Assembly: GCA_003605055.1 (NCBI GenBank) | Contig: QZKP01000020.1 | Location: 1-64,000 of the forward strand | Direction of reading: 5' to 3' | DNA length: 64,000 nt | DNA from: Desulfarculus sp. | GTDB taxonomy: Bacteria; Desulfobacterota; Desulfarculia; Desulfarculales; Desulfarculaceae | Shown: positions 52,398 to 59,912 of the stretch, in pieces | How the letters are laid out: each line of letters opens with the position of its first letter | Numbering within the stretch: position 1 is the first letter of the stretch | Made by a program: the position numbers and the translations under genes | Notes under the pieces: model-generated | Told to the model about the DNA's origin: nothing | What the model saw: only the letters and a program-made list of their open reading frames with translations | The model's database searches: none

Positions 52398-53695
52398 GCC
52401 AGACCATGGTCGGCGTCATCGGCATCGCGGTGCTGGTGATCGTATTATTCGCGCGGATGCCGGTGGCCTACGTGATGACCCTGGTGGGCTTCCTGGGCTT
52501 CAGCTACGTGGTCTCCGGCGAGGCCGGGCTCAAGCTGCTCTCGCGCGACTTCTTCGACATCTATTCTTCCTATGGGCTGACCATCATCCCGCTGTTCATC
52601 TTCATGGGCCAAATCGCCTTCAACGCCGGCATCAGCCGCCGGCTCTACGATAGCGCCTACAAGTTCGTGGGCTCCTACCGCGGCGGCCTGGCCACGGCCA
52701 CGGTCTGCGCCTGCACCGCCTTCGGCGCGGTGTGCGGCTCCTCGCCGGCCACGGCGGCCACCATGGCCACGGTGGGGCTGCCGGAGATGAAGCGCTACGG
52801 CTACGGCGACGAGCTGGCGGCGGGGTCGGTGGCCGCCGGCGGCAGCCTGGGCATGCTCATGCCCCCCAGCGTGGTGATGATCGTCTACGGCATCCTCACC
52901 GAGCAGTCCATCGGCAAGCTCTTCGTGGCCGGCATAGTGCCGGCGGTGTTCATGACCGGCTGGTTCGCCCTGGCGGTATGGGTTTATTGCCTCATCTACC
53001 CCCGGCAGGGTCCGGCCGGGGATAGGTTCCCCTGGCGCCAGCGCCTGGCCTCGCTCAGCGAAACCGGCGAGACCATGGCCGTGTTCGTGCTGGTGATGGG
53101 CGGGCTGTTCCTGGGCGCCTTCACGCCCAACGAGGCCGGCGCGGTGGGCTCGGCCGCGGTCTTGTTGGTGGCCCTGGCCCGGCGCCAGCTCACCTGGGCC
53201 GGGTTCGTCAAATCCATCTACGAGACGCTCAGGACCTCCTGCATGGTGCTGCTGCTGGTGGCCGGCGCGGTGATCTTCGGCCACTTCCTGGCCGTGACCC
53301 GCATACCCTTCGCCGTGGCTCAGTGGGTGGGGGCCATGAACCTGCCGGGCTGGGCCATTATCTCCATGATCGTCTTCGTGTACCTGATCGGCGGCTGCTT
53401 CATAGACGCCCTGGCCCTGATCATGCTCACCATCCCCATCTTCTACCCCATCATCACCCAGCTGGGCTACGACCCCATATGGTTCGGGGTGATCATCGTG
53501 TTGGTCACCCAGATGGGGGTCATCACCCCGCCGGTGGGCATCAACGTGTACGTGGTCAACGGCATCGCCCAGACCATCGCGCTGGAGAAGATATTCATAG
53601 GCATCGTGCCCTTCCTGGTGGCCCTGATCCTGGGCACTATGTGCATAGTCATCTTCCCGGGCATAGCCACCTGGCTGCCCGATCTGATGTATTAG
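52394..53695 (+). CDS. dctM: TRAP transporter large permease DctM
   Basis: A 433-residue ion-coupled permease with about 12 membrane helices. Family motifs are VAYVMTLVGFLGF, IPLFIFMGQIAFNAGIS, GAVCGSSPATAATMATVGLPEMKRYGYGDELAAGSVAAGGSLG (in pieces) and IDALALIMLTIPIFYPI, MGVITPPVGINVYVV. It uses a sodium or proton gradient. The ATG overlaps the dctQ stop (ATGA). Confidence 0.93.
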   Translation: MSQTMVGVIGIAVLVIVLFARMPVAYVMTLVGFLGFSYVVSGEAGLKLLSRDFFDIYSSYGLTIIPLFIFMGQIAFNAGISRRLYDSAYKFVGSYRGGLATATVCACTAFGAVCGSSPATAATMATVGLPEMKRYGYGDELAAGSVAAGGSLGMLMPPSVVMIVYGILTEQSIGKLFVAGIVPAVFMTGWFALAVWVYCLIYPRQGPAGDRFPWRQRLASLSETGETMAVFVLVMGGLFLGAFTPNEAGAVGSAAVLLVALARRQLTWAGFVKSIYETLRTSCMVLLLVAGAVIFGHFLAVTRIPFAVAQWVGAMNLPGWAIISMIVFVYLIGGCFIDALALIMLTIPIFYPIITQLGYDPIWFGVIIVLVTQMGVITPPVGINVYVVNGIAQTIALEKIFIGIVPFLVALILGTMCIVIFPGIATWLPDLMY

Positions 53696-53714
53696 GGCGG
53701 AGGCGCCACCTGCC

Positions 53715-55049
53715 ATGGCAGCACAGAGCCCCTACTGGAATCCCTTTCTGGAGACCATGGACCCGGAGCGGCTGCGGGAGCTGCAGCTAAAGAAGTTCCG
53801 GGCCATCGTGACCTGGGCCTATGAGCGCTCGCCCTTTTACCGCCGCCTGTACCAGGAGGCCGGCCTGGAGCCGGGGGACATCAAGACCCTGGCCGACGTG
53901 CGGCGGGTGCCCAAGACCGACAAGGCCCTGCTCAAGCAGGCCCAGCAGGAGGGCCCCTTCCCCTACGGCGGCCTGCTCTGCCTGCCGCTGAGCCAGGTGG
54001 CCGAGTTCCGCCAGACCTCGGGCACCACCGGCCAGCCGGTGTACCAGGCCGACTCCTGGCCGGACTGGGAGTGGTGGTCCGAGGCCTGGTGCTACATCCT
54101 CTGGGCCCAGGGCTACCGGCCCCGCGACCGGGTGTTCATCCCCTTCGGCTACAACATCTTCGTGGCCTTCTGGGCCGGGCACTACGCGGCCGAAAAGCTC
54201 GGCTGCGAGGTGGTGCCCGGCGGGGTGCTGGACACCGCCGCCCGGGTGCTCAAGATCGCCGAGCTAAAGGCCACGGCCATGATGGGCACCCCCACCTACA
54301 TGCTCAACATGGCCGACGTGGCCCAGAATCGCCTGGGCCTGGACCCGGCCAAGCTGAGCATCAGCAAGATCACCTGCGCCGGCGAGCCCGGGGCCTCCAT
54401 CCCCAGCACCAAGCGGCGCATAGAACAGGCCTGGGGCGCCAAGCTCTACGACCACGCCGGGGCCACGGAGATCGGGGCCTGGTCCTACGAGTGCGCGGCC
54501 CAGCCCGGCGGCCTGCACGTGAACGAGGGCCTGTTCCTGGTGGAGATTGAGGACCTGGTCACCGGCGAGCCCATCAGCGAGCCGGGGCGGCGGGGCAGGA
54601 TGGTCATCACCGCCTTCGACCGCCTGGCCCAGCCCTGCCTGCGCTTCGACTCCAAGGACATCATCGAGTGGGCCGGGCATCCCTGCCCCTGCGGCCGCAG
54701 CTTCCGCCTGATTCGGGGCGGGGTGCTGGGCCGGGCCGACGACATCACCAAGGTCAAGGGCGTGCTGCTGTCGCCCACGGCCATAGAGGAGGTGGTGCGC
54801 GGCTTCCCGGAGCTGAGCGACGAGTACGAGGTGGTGGTGGAACGTCCGGGCGACACGGATAAAATTACCCTTAGGGTGGAGATGGCCCCCGGCGCCGAGG
54901 GGGCCCAGGCCTCGGTGCTGGCCCGGCTCAAAGACGCCCTGCGGCTCAAGACCAACCTGGGCTACGCCATCGAGGTGCACCCTCACGGCAGCCTAACCCG
55001 TTACGAGGTCAAGGCCAGGCGCTTCAAGGACCTGCGCAAGCCGCACTAA
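53715..55049 (+). CDS. Phenylacetate-CoA ligase family protein (PaaK-like)
   Basis: A 444-residue acyl-adenylate-forming CoA ligase. Family features: N-terminal FRAIVTWAYERSPFYRRLYQEAG, FRQTSGTTGQPVY (P-loop-like), YDHAGATEIGAWSYEC, and C-terminal LRFDSKDIIEW with CPCGRSFRLIRGGVLGRADDITKVKGVLLSP. PaaK relatives activate aromatic acids such as phenylacetate, benzoate or heteroaromatic acids. Its position after a TRAP transporter and before a molybdenum hydroxylase suggests it activates the imported acid. Confidence 0.88.
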   Translation: MAAQSPYWNPFLETMDPERLRELQLKKFRAIVTWAYERSPFYRRLYQEAGLEPGDIKTLADVRRVPKTDKALLKQAQQEGPFPYGGLLCLPLSQVAEFRQTSGTTGQPVYQADSWPDWEWWSEAWCYILWAQGYRPRDRVFIPFGYNIFVAFWAGHYAAEKLGCEVVPGGVLDTAARVLKIAELKATAMMGTPTYMLNMADVAQNRLGLDPAKLSISKITCAGEPGASIPSTKRRIEQAWGAKLYDHAGATEIGAWSYECAAQPGGLHVNEGLFLVEIEDLVTGEPISEPGRRGRMVITAFDRLAQPCLRFDSKDIIEWAGHPCPCGRSFRLIRGGVLGRADDITKVKGVLLSPTAIEEVVRGFPELSDEYEVVVERPGDTDKITLRVEMAPGAEGAQASVLARLKDALRLKTNLGYAIEVHPHGSLTRYEVKARRFKDLRKPH

Positions 55050-55091
55050 AGGGAGCCTAAACAACCTAACCGCGCCAGGATCATTGAGCGG

Positions 55092-55295
55092 ATGGATGCC
55101 ATGAACCAGTCAGAGCTGCAAGGCCTGCGCGAGCGGGTGCAGCGACTGCGGACCGAGGCCGAGGCCCTGGCCGGCCAGGCGGCCGGCTTCCCGGCCCTGG
55201 ACCGCAATGCCCGCCGGCTGCTGGCCTGCGTGAGCATGATGGAGATGGACCTGGGGCTGGTCTTCCGGCCGCCGCTCCGGGAACCGGAGGCCTGA
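55092..55295 (+). CDS. Small helical protein in the Mo-hydroxylase operon, function unknown
   Basis: A 67-residue protein between the ligase and the flavin subunit gene. It is largely helical (LQGLRERVQRLRTEAEALAGQAAGF, then ARRLLACVSMMEMDLGLVF) with Arg/Leu-rich amphipathic segments; no signal or metal-binding motif. Two nearby ATG codons (55092, 55101) could start it. It fits the operon spacing, 2 bases before the next ATG, so it is likely translated and may aid the hydroxylase. Confidence 0.6.
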   Translation: MDAMNQSELQGLRERVQRLRTEAEALAGQAAGFPALDRNARRLLACVSMMEMDLGLVFRPPLREPEA

Positions 55296-55297
55296 AC

Positions 55298-56191
55298 ATG
55301 CTGCTGCCCAAGTTCGACTATCACCAGCCCCGGGACCTGCCGGCGGCCTGTGGGCTCCTGGCCGAGCTGGGCCCCGAGGCCCGGGTCATCGCCGGCGGCA
55401 CGGACCTGTTGGTGAACCTGAAGCACGGCCGCATTCGGCCCAAGGCCCTGGTGGGGCTGGAGCGGCTGGAGGAGCTGACCGGCCTGGACTCGGGCCGCGG
55501 GCGGCTGTTCATCGGGGCCCGCACCAGCGCCGCCCACCTGGCGGCCAGCCGGTCCCTGGGCGGCGGGCTGCGGCTCCTGGCCCAGGCCGCGGGGCAGTTG
55601 GGCTCGCCCCAGGTGCGCAACCGGGCCACCATCGGCGGCAACCTCTGCACCGCCCGGCCAGCCGCGGAGCTGCCGCCGCCCCTGCTCTGCCTGGACGCGC
55701 GCGCGCTGCTGGCCGGGCCCCAGGGCCAGCGGGAGGTGGCGCTCAGCGCTTTCTTTAAGGGCCCGGGCCTGACCGTGCTGGGCCCGGACGAGATTATGCG
55801 CGGGGTGGTCATCCCCCGCCCCGGTCTGGGCGGCGGCGGGGCCTACCTCAAGCTGGGGCTGCGGCGGGCCATGGAGATATCCCTGGTCAACGTGGCCGCC
55901 TTCCTGCAGCTGGCCCCGGACGGCCGCACCATCGCCCAGGCCCGGGTGGCCCTGGGCGCGGTGGCCCCCACCCCCATCCTCTCGCCCCGGGCGGCCCAGG
56001 CGCTGATCGGGCAGAGGGCCGGCGATAAGCTCTTCGCCGCGGCCGCGGAGGCGGCGGCCCGGGACGCCCGGCCCATAGACGACCACCGCGGCTCGGCCGC
56101 TTACCGCCGGGACATGGTGCGGGTGCTGGCCAGGCGGGCCCTGGAGCAGGCCTGGGACCAGGCCCGCGGGCGCCGGGGAGGGAAGTCATGA
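55298..56191 (+). CDS. Molybdenum hydroxylase FAD-binding subunit (CoxM/XdhB-like)
   Basis: A 297-residue FAD subunit of the xanthine dehydrogenase family. FAD-binding VIAGGTDLLVNLK and RNRATIGGNLCTARPAAELPPPLLCLDA are diagnostic, and a C-terminal CO-dehydrogenase flavoprotein domain follows (KLGLRRAMEISLVNVAAFLQL). It lacks the extra cysteine-rich loop that carries a [4Fe-4S] cluster in 4-hydroxybenzoyl-CoA reductase, which argues against that enzyme. It transfers electrons between the Fe-S subunit and an acceptor. Confidence 0.88.
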   Translation: MLLPKFDYHQPRDLPAACGLLAELGPEARVIAGGTDLLVNLKHGRIRPKALVGLERLEELTGLDSGRGRLFIGARTSAAHLAASRSLGGGLRLLAQAAGQLGSPQVRNRATIGGNLCTARPAAELPPPLLCLDARALLAGPQGQREVALSAFFKGPGLTVLGPDEIMRGVVIPRPGLGGGGAYLKLGLRRAMEISLVNVAAFLQLAPDGRTIAQARVALGAVAPTPILSPRAAQALIGQRAGDKLFAAAAEAAARDARPIDDHRGSAAYRRDMVRVLARRALEQAWDQARGRRGGKS

Positions 56192-56670
56192 GCAGCCACC
56201 GAATCCGCCTGACGGTCAACGGCGTGGCCCGGGAGATATTGGCGCCGGCCAACCGCACCCTGGCCCAGCTCCTGCGCGAGGACCTGGGGCTCACCGGCAC
56301 CAAGCAGGGCTGCGGCGAGGGCGACTGCGGCTCCTGCACGGTGCTCCTGGACGGTGAGCCGGTGAACTCCTGCCTGGTGCTGGCCGTGCAGGCCCACGGC
56401 CATGAGGTGCTCACCATCGAGGGCCTGGCCCAGGGACGCGAGCTGCACCCCATCCAGCAGGCCTTCGTGGAGCTGGGGGGCATCCAGTGCGGCTTCTGCA
56501 CCCCGGGCATGATCCTCTCGGCCAAGGCGCTCTTGGACAAAACCAAGCGGCCCAGCCAGGAGCAGATCCGCCGGGCCCTGTCCGGCAACCTCTGCCGCTG
56601 CACCGGCTACCAGAAGATCGTGGAGGCGGTGAGCGAGGCCGGCCGGCGCCTGAGCCGGGGGAGGAGGTAG
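56188..56670 (+). CDS. Molybdenum hydroxylase [2Fe-2S] subunit (CoxS/XdhC-like)
   Basis: A 160-residue subunit with two [2Fe-2S] clusters. The plant-ferredoxin-type site is CGEGDCGSCTVLLDGEPVNSC in two parts (C-x4-C-x2-C, then C). The second is CGFC near 95 paired with CRC in GNLCRCTGYQ. It passes electrons from the molybdenum centre to FAD. Start overlaps the flavin subunit stop. Confidence 0.93.
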   Translation: MSSHRIRLTVNGVAREILAPANRTLAQLLREDLGLTGTKQGCGEGDCGSCTVLLDGEPVNSCLVLAVQAHGHEVLTIEGLAQGRELHPIQQAFVELGGIQCGFCTPGMILSAKALLDKTKRPSQEQIRRALSGNLCRCTGYQKIVEAVSEAGRRLSRGRR

Positions 56671-56672
56671 CC

Positions 56673-59051
56673 GTGGCCGCCAAGTACGACGTGTTGGGCA
56701 GCCGGGCCCCCCGCCTGGACGCCCCGGACAAGGCCACCGGCCGAGCCCGCTTCGCCGACGACCTGAATCTGCCCGGCCAGCTCTACGGCGCCCTGTTGCA
56801 GAGCCCGCACGCCCACGCCCGCATCAAGCGCATTGACGTGAGCCGGGCCCGGCGGCTGCGGGGCGTGAAGGCGGTGCTCACCGGCCAAGACCTGCCTCCC
56901 ATACTCTACGGCGTCTCGCCGGCCCGCTACGACGAGGAGGTGCTGGCCCGGGACAAGGTGCGCCACGTGGGCGACGACGTGGCCGCGGTGGCCGCGGTGG
57001 ACCTGGAGACCGCCCTGGAGGCGGTGGGGCTGATCCAGGTGGAGTACGAGCCGCTGCCGGCCCTGCTCACAGCCGAGCAGGCCCTGGCCGAGGGCGCCCC
57101 GGCCATCCACGACCTGTTCCCGGGCAACCTCTGCGCCGAGGTGCACCAGGAGTTCGGCGACGTGGCCGCGGCCTTCAAGCAGTGCCACCTCATCCGCAGC
57201 GGCCGCATGGTCAACAAGATGCAGGACGGCGCCTTCTTGGAGCCCAACGCCTGCATCGCCGAGTTCGACCGGCGGGGCAACCTGACCCTGTACAGCAGCA
57301 CCCAGGCCCCGCACTACGTGCAGCGCACCGCGGCCATGGTCCTGGGCCTGAACATGAGCCAGGTGCGGGTGGTCAAGCCCTACGTGGGCGGCGGCTTTGG
57401 GCCCAAGGCCGCGGCCACGCCCCTGGAGCTGGCGGCCTGCTTCCTGGCCCGCCGCAGCGGGCGGCCGGTGAAGATGGGCTTCACCCGCGAGCAGGTGTTC
57501 CTCTTCTCCCGGGCCCGGCACCAGTTCTTCCACGAAATGAAGATCGGGGTGGCCAAGGACGGGACGTTCCTGGCCCTGGAGCACCGCTGCACCCTGGACG
57601 GCGGGGCCTACAGCTCCTTCGGCATCGCCACGGTGTACTACGCCGGCTCGCTCTTGGGCGGGCCCTACCGCCTGCCCAACATGCGCTACGACGGCTGGCG
57701 GGTGTTCACCAACAAGCCGGCCTGCGGCGCCCAGCGGGGCCACGGCGGGGTGATCGCCCGGGCCCTGTTCGAGCAGCAGTTGGACCTGATCGCCCAGGAG
57801 CTGGGCCAGGACCCCATCGCCCTGCGCCTGCAGAACACCATGCAGGCCGGCGACGTGACCTGCAACGACCTGAACATGTCCTCCCTGGGCATGCGCGAGT
57901 GCCTGCAGGCGGTGGGCGACGGCTCCGGCTGGCGCGGCAAGCGCGGCCGCCTGCCCCGGGGCAAGGGCATCGGCATGGCCAGCGGCTTCTTCGTCTCTGG
58001 GGCCGGCTACCCCATCTACCGCAGCGAGACCTACCACGCCACGGTGACGGTGAAGGTGCAGGAGGACGGGGGCGGGGTGAAGGTGCTCACCGGCGCGGCC
58101 GAGATCGGCCAGGGCAGCGACACCGCCATGGCCATGATCGCCGCCGAGGCCCTGGGCATCCCCCTGAGAGACGTGCGGGTGGAGTCCGGGGACACGGACC
58201 TGGGCGTGGACCTGGGGGCCTACTCCTCGCGCACCACCCTGATGACCGGCCACGCCACTAAGGAGGCGGCCGAGGACGCCCGCGAGCAGATACTGCAGGC
58301 CCTGGCCGAGGAGCTGGGCGTGGTGCGCGGGCGGCTGAGCATCCGGCGGGGCCGGGTCAAGATCGCCGGCGGGCCGGTGGACATCGGCCCCCTGCGCGGC
58401 CGCTACCTGAAGGAGCACCGGGGCTGGACCGACCAGCCCACGGGCCGGGAGCTGTCCTTCCGCGAGGCGGCGCGGGTGGCCTATCTGCGGCAGGGCACCA
58501 TCGTGGGCACCGGCAAGTACAAGCCGCCGCCGCTGGGGGGCGAGTACAAGGGCGCCGCGGTGGGCACCAGCCCGGCCTACGGTTGCTCGGCCCAGGTGGC
58601 CGAGGTGAGCGTGGACCTGGAGACCGGCCAGGTTTTCGTGGAGCGCATCACCGACGCCCACGACTGCGGCCAGGCCGTGAACCGCACCTCGGTGGAAGGC
58701 CAGATGGAGGGCAGCGTCTCCATGGGCCTGGGCGAGGCCCTGTTCGAGGAGGTGAAGTTCGACAGCAAGGGCCGGGTGCTCAACCCCTCCTTGGGCGAGT
58801 ACCACATCCCCACCATCATGGACATGCCCCAGATGAAGTGCATCGTGGTGGAGAGCAATGAGCCCAACGGGCCCTACGGGGCCAAGGAGGTGGGCGAGGG
58901 CGCCATCATGCCCACCATCCCGGCCATACTCAACGCGGTTTATGACGCCACCGGCGCAGTCATTGATGAGCTGCCCCTGACCCCGGAGCGGGTGCTGGCG
59001 GCCATCAAGAAGGCGGGTCAGAATAAAAAGGGGGGGCGGCGCAAAGGCTAG
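56673..59051 (+). CDS. Molybdenum hydroxylase molybdopterin-binding large subunit
   Basis: A 792-residue catalytic subunit. Visible are the N-terminal aldehyde-oxidase/xanthine-dehydrogenase a/b hammerhead domain (ARFADDLNLPGQLYGALLQSPHAHARI), cofactor loops VGGGFGPKAAA and CGAQRGHGG, the Gln of GAAEIGQGSDTAMAMI and the catalytic Glu in AKEVGEGAIMPTI. The active-site Glu and Gln are present, so it should be active. Substrate is unknown; the neighbouring TRAP and CoA ligase suggest an aromatic or heterocyclic acid or its CoA ester. GTG start at 56673 after GGGGAGGAGG. Confidence 0.9.
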   Translation: MAAKYDVLGSRAPRLDAPDKATGRARFADDLNLPGQLYGALLQSPHAHARIKRIDVSRARRLRGVKAVLTGQDLPPILYGVSPARYDEEVLARDKVRHVGDDVAAVAAVDLETALEAVGLIQVEYEPLPALLTAEQALAEGAPAIHDLFPGNLCAEVHQEFGDVAAAFKQCHLIRSGRMVNKMQDGAFLEPNACIAEFDRRGNLTLYSSTQAPHYVQRTAAMVLGLNMSQVRVVKPYVGGGFGPKAAATPLELAACFLARRSGRPVKMGFTREQVFLFSRARHQFFHEMKIGVAKDGTFLALEHRCTLDGGAYSSFGIATVYYAGSLLGGPYRLPNMRYDGWRVFTNKPACGAQRGHGGVIARALFEQQLDLIAQELGQDPIALRLQNTMQAGDVTCNDLNMSSLGMRECLQAVGDGSGWRGKRGRLPRGKGIGMASGFFVSGAGYPIYRSETYHATVTVKVQEDGGGVKVLTGAAEIGQGSDTAMAMIAAEALGIPLRDVRVESGDTDLGVDLGAYSSRTTLMTGHATKEAAEDAREQILQALAEELGVVRGRLSIRRGRVKIAGGPVDIGPLRGRYLKEHRGWTDQPTGRELSFREAARVAYLRQGTIVGTGKYKPPPLGGEYKGAAVGTSPAYGCSAQVAEVSVDLETGQVFVERITDAHDCGQAVNRTSVEGQMEGSVSMGLGEALFEEVKFDSKGRVLNPSLGEYHIPTIMDMPQMKCIVVESNEPNGPYGAKEVGEGAIMPTIPAILNAVYDATGAVIDELPLTPERVLAAIKKAGQNKKGGRRKG

Positions 59052-59077
59052 AGCGGGGGTGAGAGGGCGAAGCGGCC

Positions 59078-59296
59078 ATGAGGGCCAAGGGCGTCATCAC
59101 CATCCAGGTGGACGGCTTCCCGGAGCAGGCGCCGGCCGGCACCACCCTGGCGCAGTTGATAGAGCGCCTGTCCGTCCAGCACCAGGACCTGATCGTGGAG
59201 CACAACGGCCGCTTCGTCTATCCCCGGGACTACGCCAAGCTGCGCCTGAATGAGGGCGACCGGGTGGAGTTCATCCTGCCGGCCTTCGGCGGCTGA
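59078..59296 (+). CDS. MoaD/ThiS-like sulfur carrier protein
   Basis: A 72-residue ubiquitin-like protein ending in the Gly-Gly tail (FILPAFGG) that in this family is activated as a thiocarboxylate. The beta-grasp pattern is visible (VITIQVDGFPEQAPAGTTLAQLIERL, YAKLRLNEGDRVEFILPAF). No MoeB/ThiF activating enzyme is adjacent. It follows the molybdenum hydroxylase genes, so a role in molybdopterin sulfuration is attractive but not shown. Confidence 0.75.
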   Translation: MRAKGVITIQVDGFPEQAPAGTTLAQLIERLSVQHQDLIVEHNGRFVYPRDYAKLRLNEGDRVEFILPAFGG

Positions 59297-59312
59297 GGCG
59301 GCGTCAGAGAGC

Positions 59313-59837
59313 TCAGTCCAGGCGGCGCAGACCAGCCTGGCAGCGGGCGGCCAGACCCTGATACAGGGCCCGGCCGTGGGCTATGCGCGCGGCCAGCTCA
59401 GGGTTGATCTGCTTGACCACCCGGGCCGGGTTGCCGGCGGCCAGCCTTCCAGCCGGCACCAGCAGGCCCTCGGGGGCCACCGCGCCCGCGGCCAACATGG
59501 CCCCTTCCTCCAGCCGGCAGCCGGCCAACACCACCGCCCCCATGCCCACAAAGGCTTTGTCCGCGATCAGGCAGTCGTGCAGGATGGCCCCGTGGCCGAT
59601 GATCACCTCCCGGCCCACTTCCACGGCCCCACCCGCGTTCTGGTGCAGCGCGCAATTCTCCTGCACGTTGGAGCCCTGACCGATGCTAATGGGCCCGAAG
59701 TCGGCCCGCAGCACGGCCCCGGCGCCGATGAAGCAATGGGCGGCGATATCCACCTGGCCGATGAGCACCGCCTGGGGGTGCACGTAGGCCGCGGCATCCA
59801 CCCGCGGCCGTTGGCCCTCGAACTCGTAGCTGGCCAT
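59313..59837 (-). CDS. Gamma-carbonic-anhydrase-like hexapeptide-repeat protein (PaaY/YrdA type)
   Basis: A 174-residue left-handed beta-helix protein with repeats such as VLIGQVDIAAHCFIGAGAVLRADFGPISIG. Zn-ligand His residues in ENCALHQN and IIGHGAILHD match gamma-carbonic anhydrases. PaaY relatives also act as acyl-CoA thioesterases near CoA-ester pathways, and an acyl-CoA synthetase gene lies next to it on the same strand. Which activity applies is not decided by sequence. Confidence 0.8.
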   Translation of the reverse strand: MASYEFEGQRPRVDAAAYVHPQAVLIGQVDIAAHCFIGAGAVLRADFGPISIGQGSNVQENCALHQNAGGAVEVGREVIIGHGAILHDCLIADKAFVGMGAVVLAGCRLEEGAMLAAGAVAPEGLLVPAGRLAAGNPARVVKQINPELAARIAHGRALYQGLAARCQAGLRRLD

Positions 59838-59912
59838 CTCAGGCTCCTAACGAGGCGCCCCGCCGCGGGTCAGCGGGCGGGGAGCCAGGGTTTCGGCCGG
59901 GCCGCGCCTGCT

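Noticed and set aside
55298-59051. 4-hydroxybenzoyl-CoA reductase (HcrABC)
   Set aside because: The flavin subunit lacks the additional [4Fe-4S] loop typical of HcrB, so only a general molybdenum-hydroxylase assignment is made.
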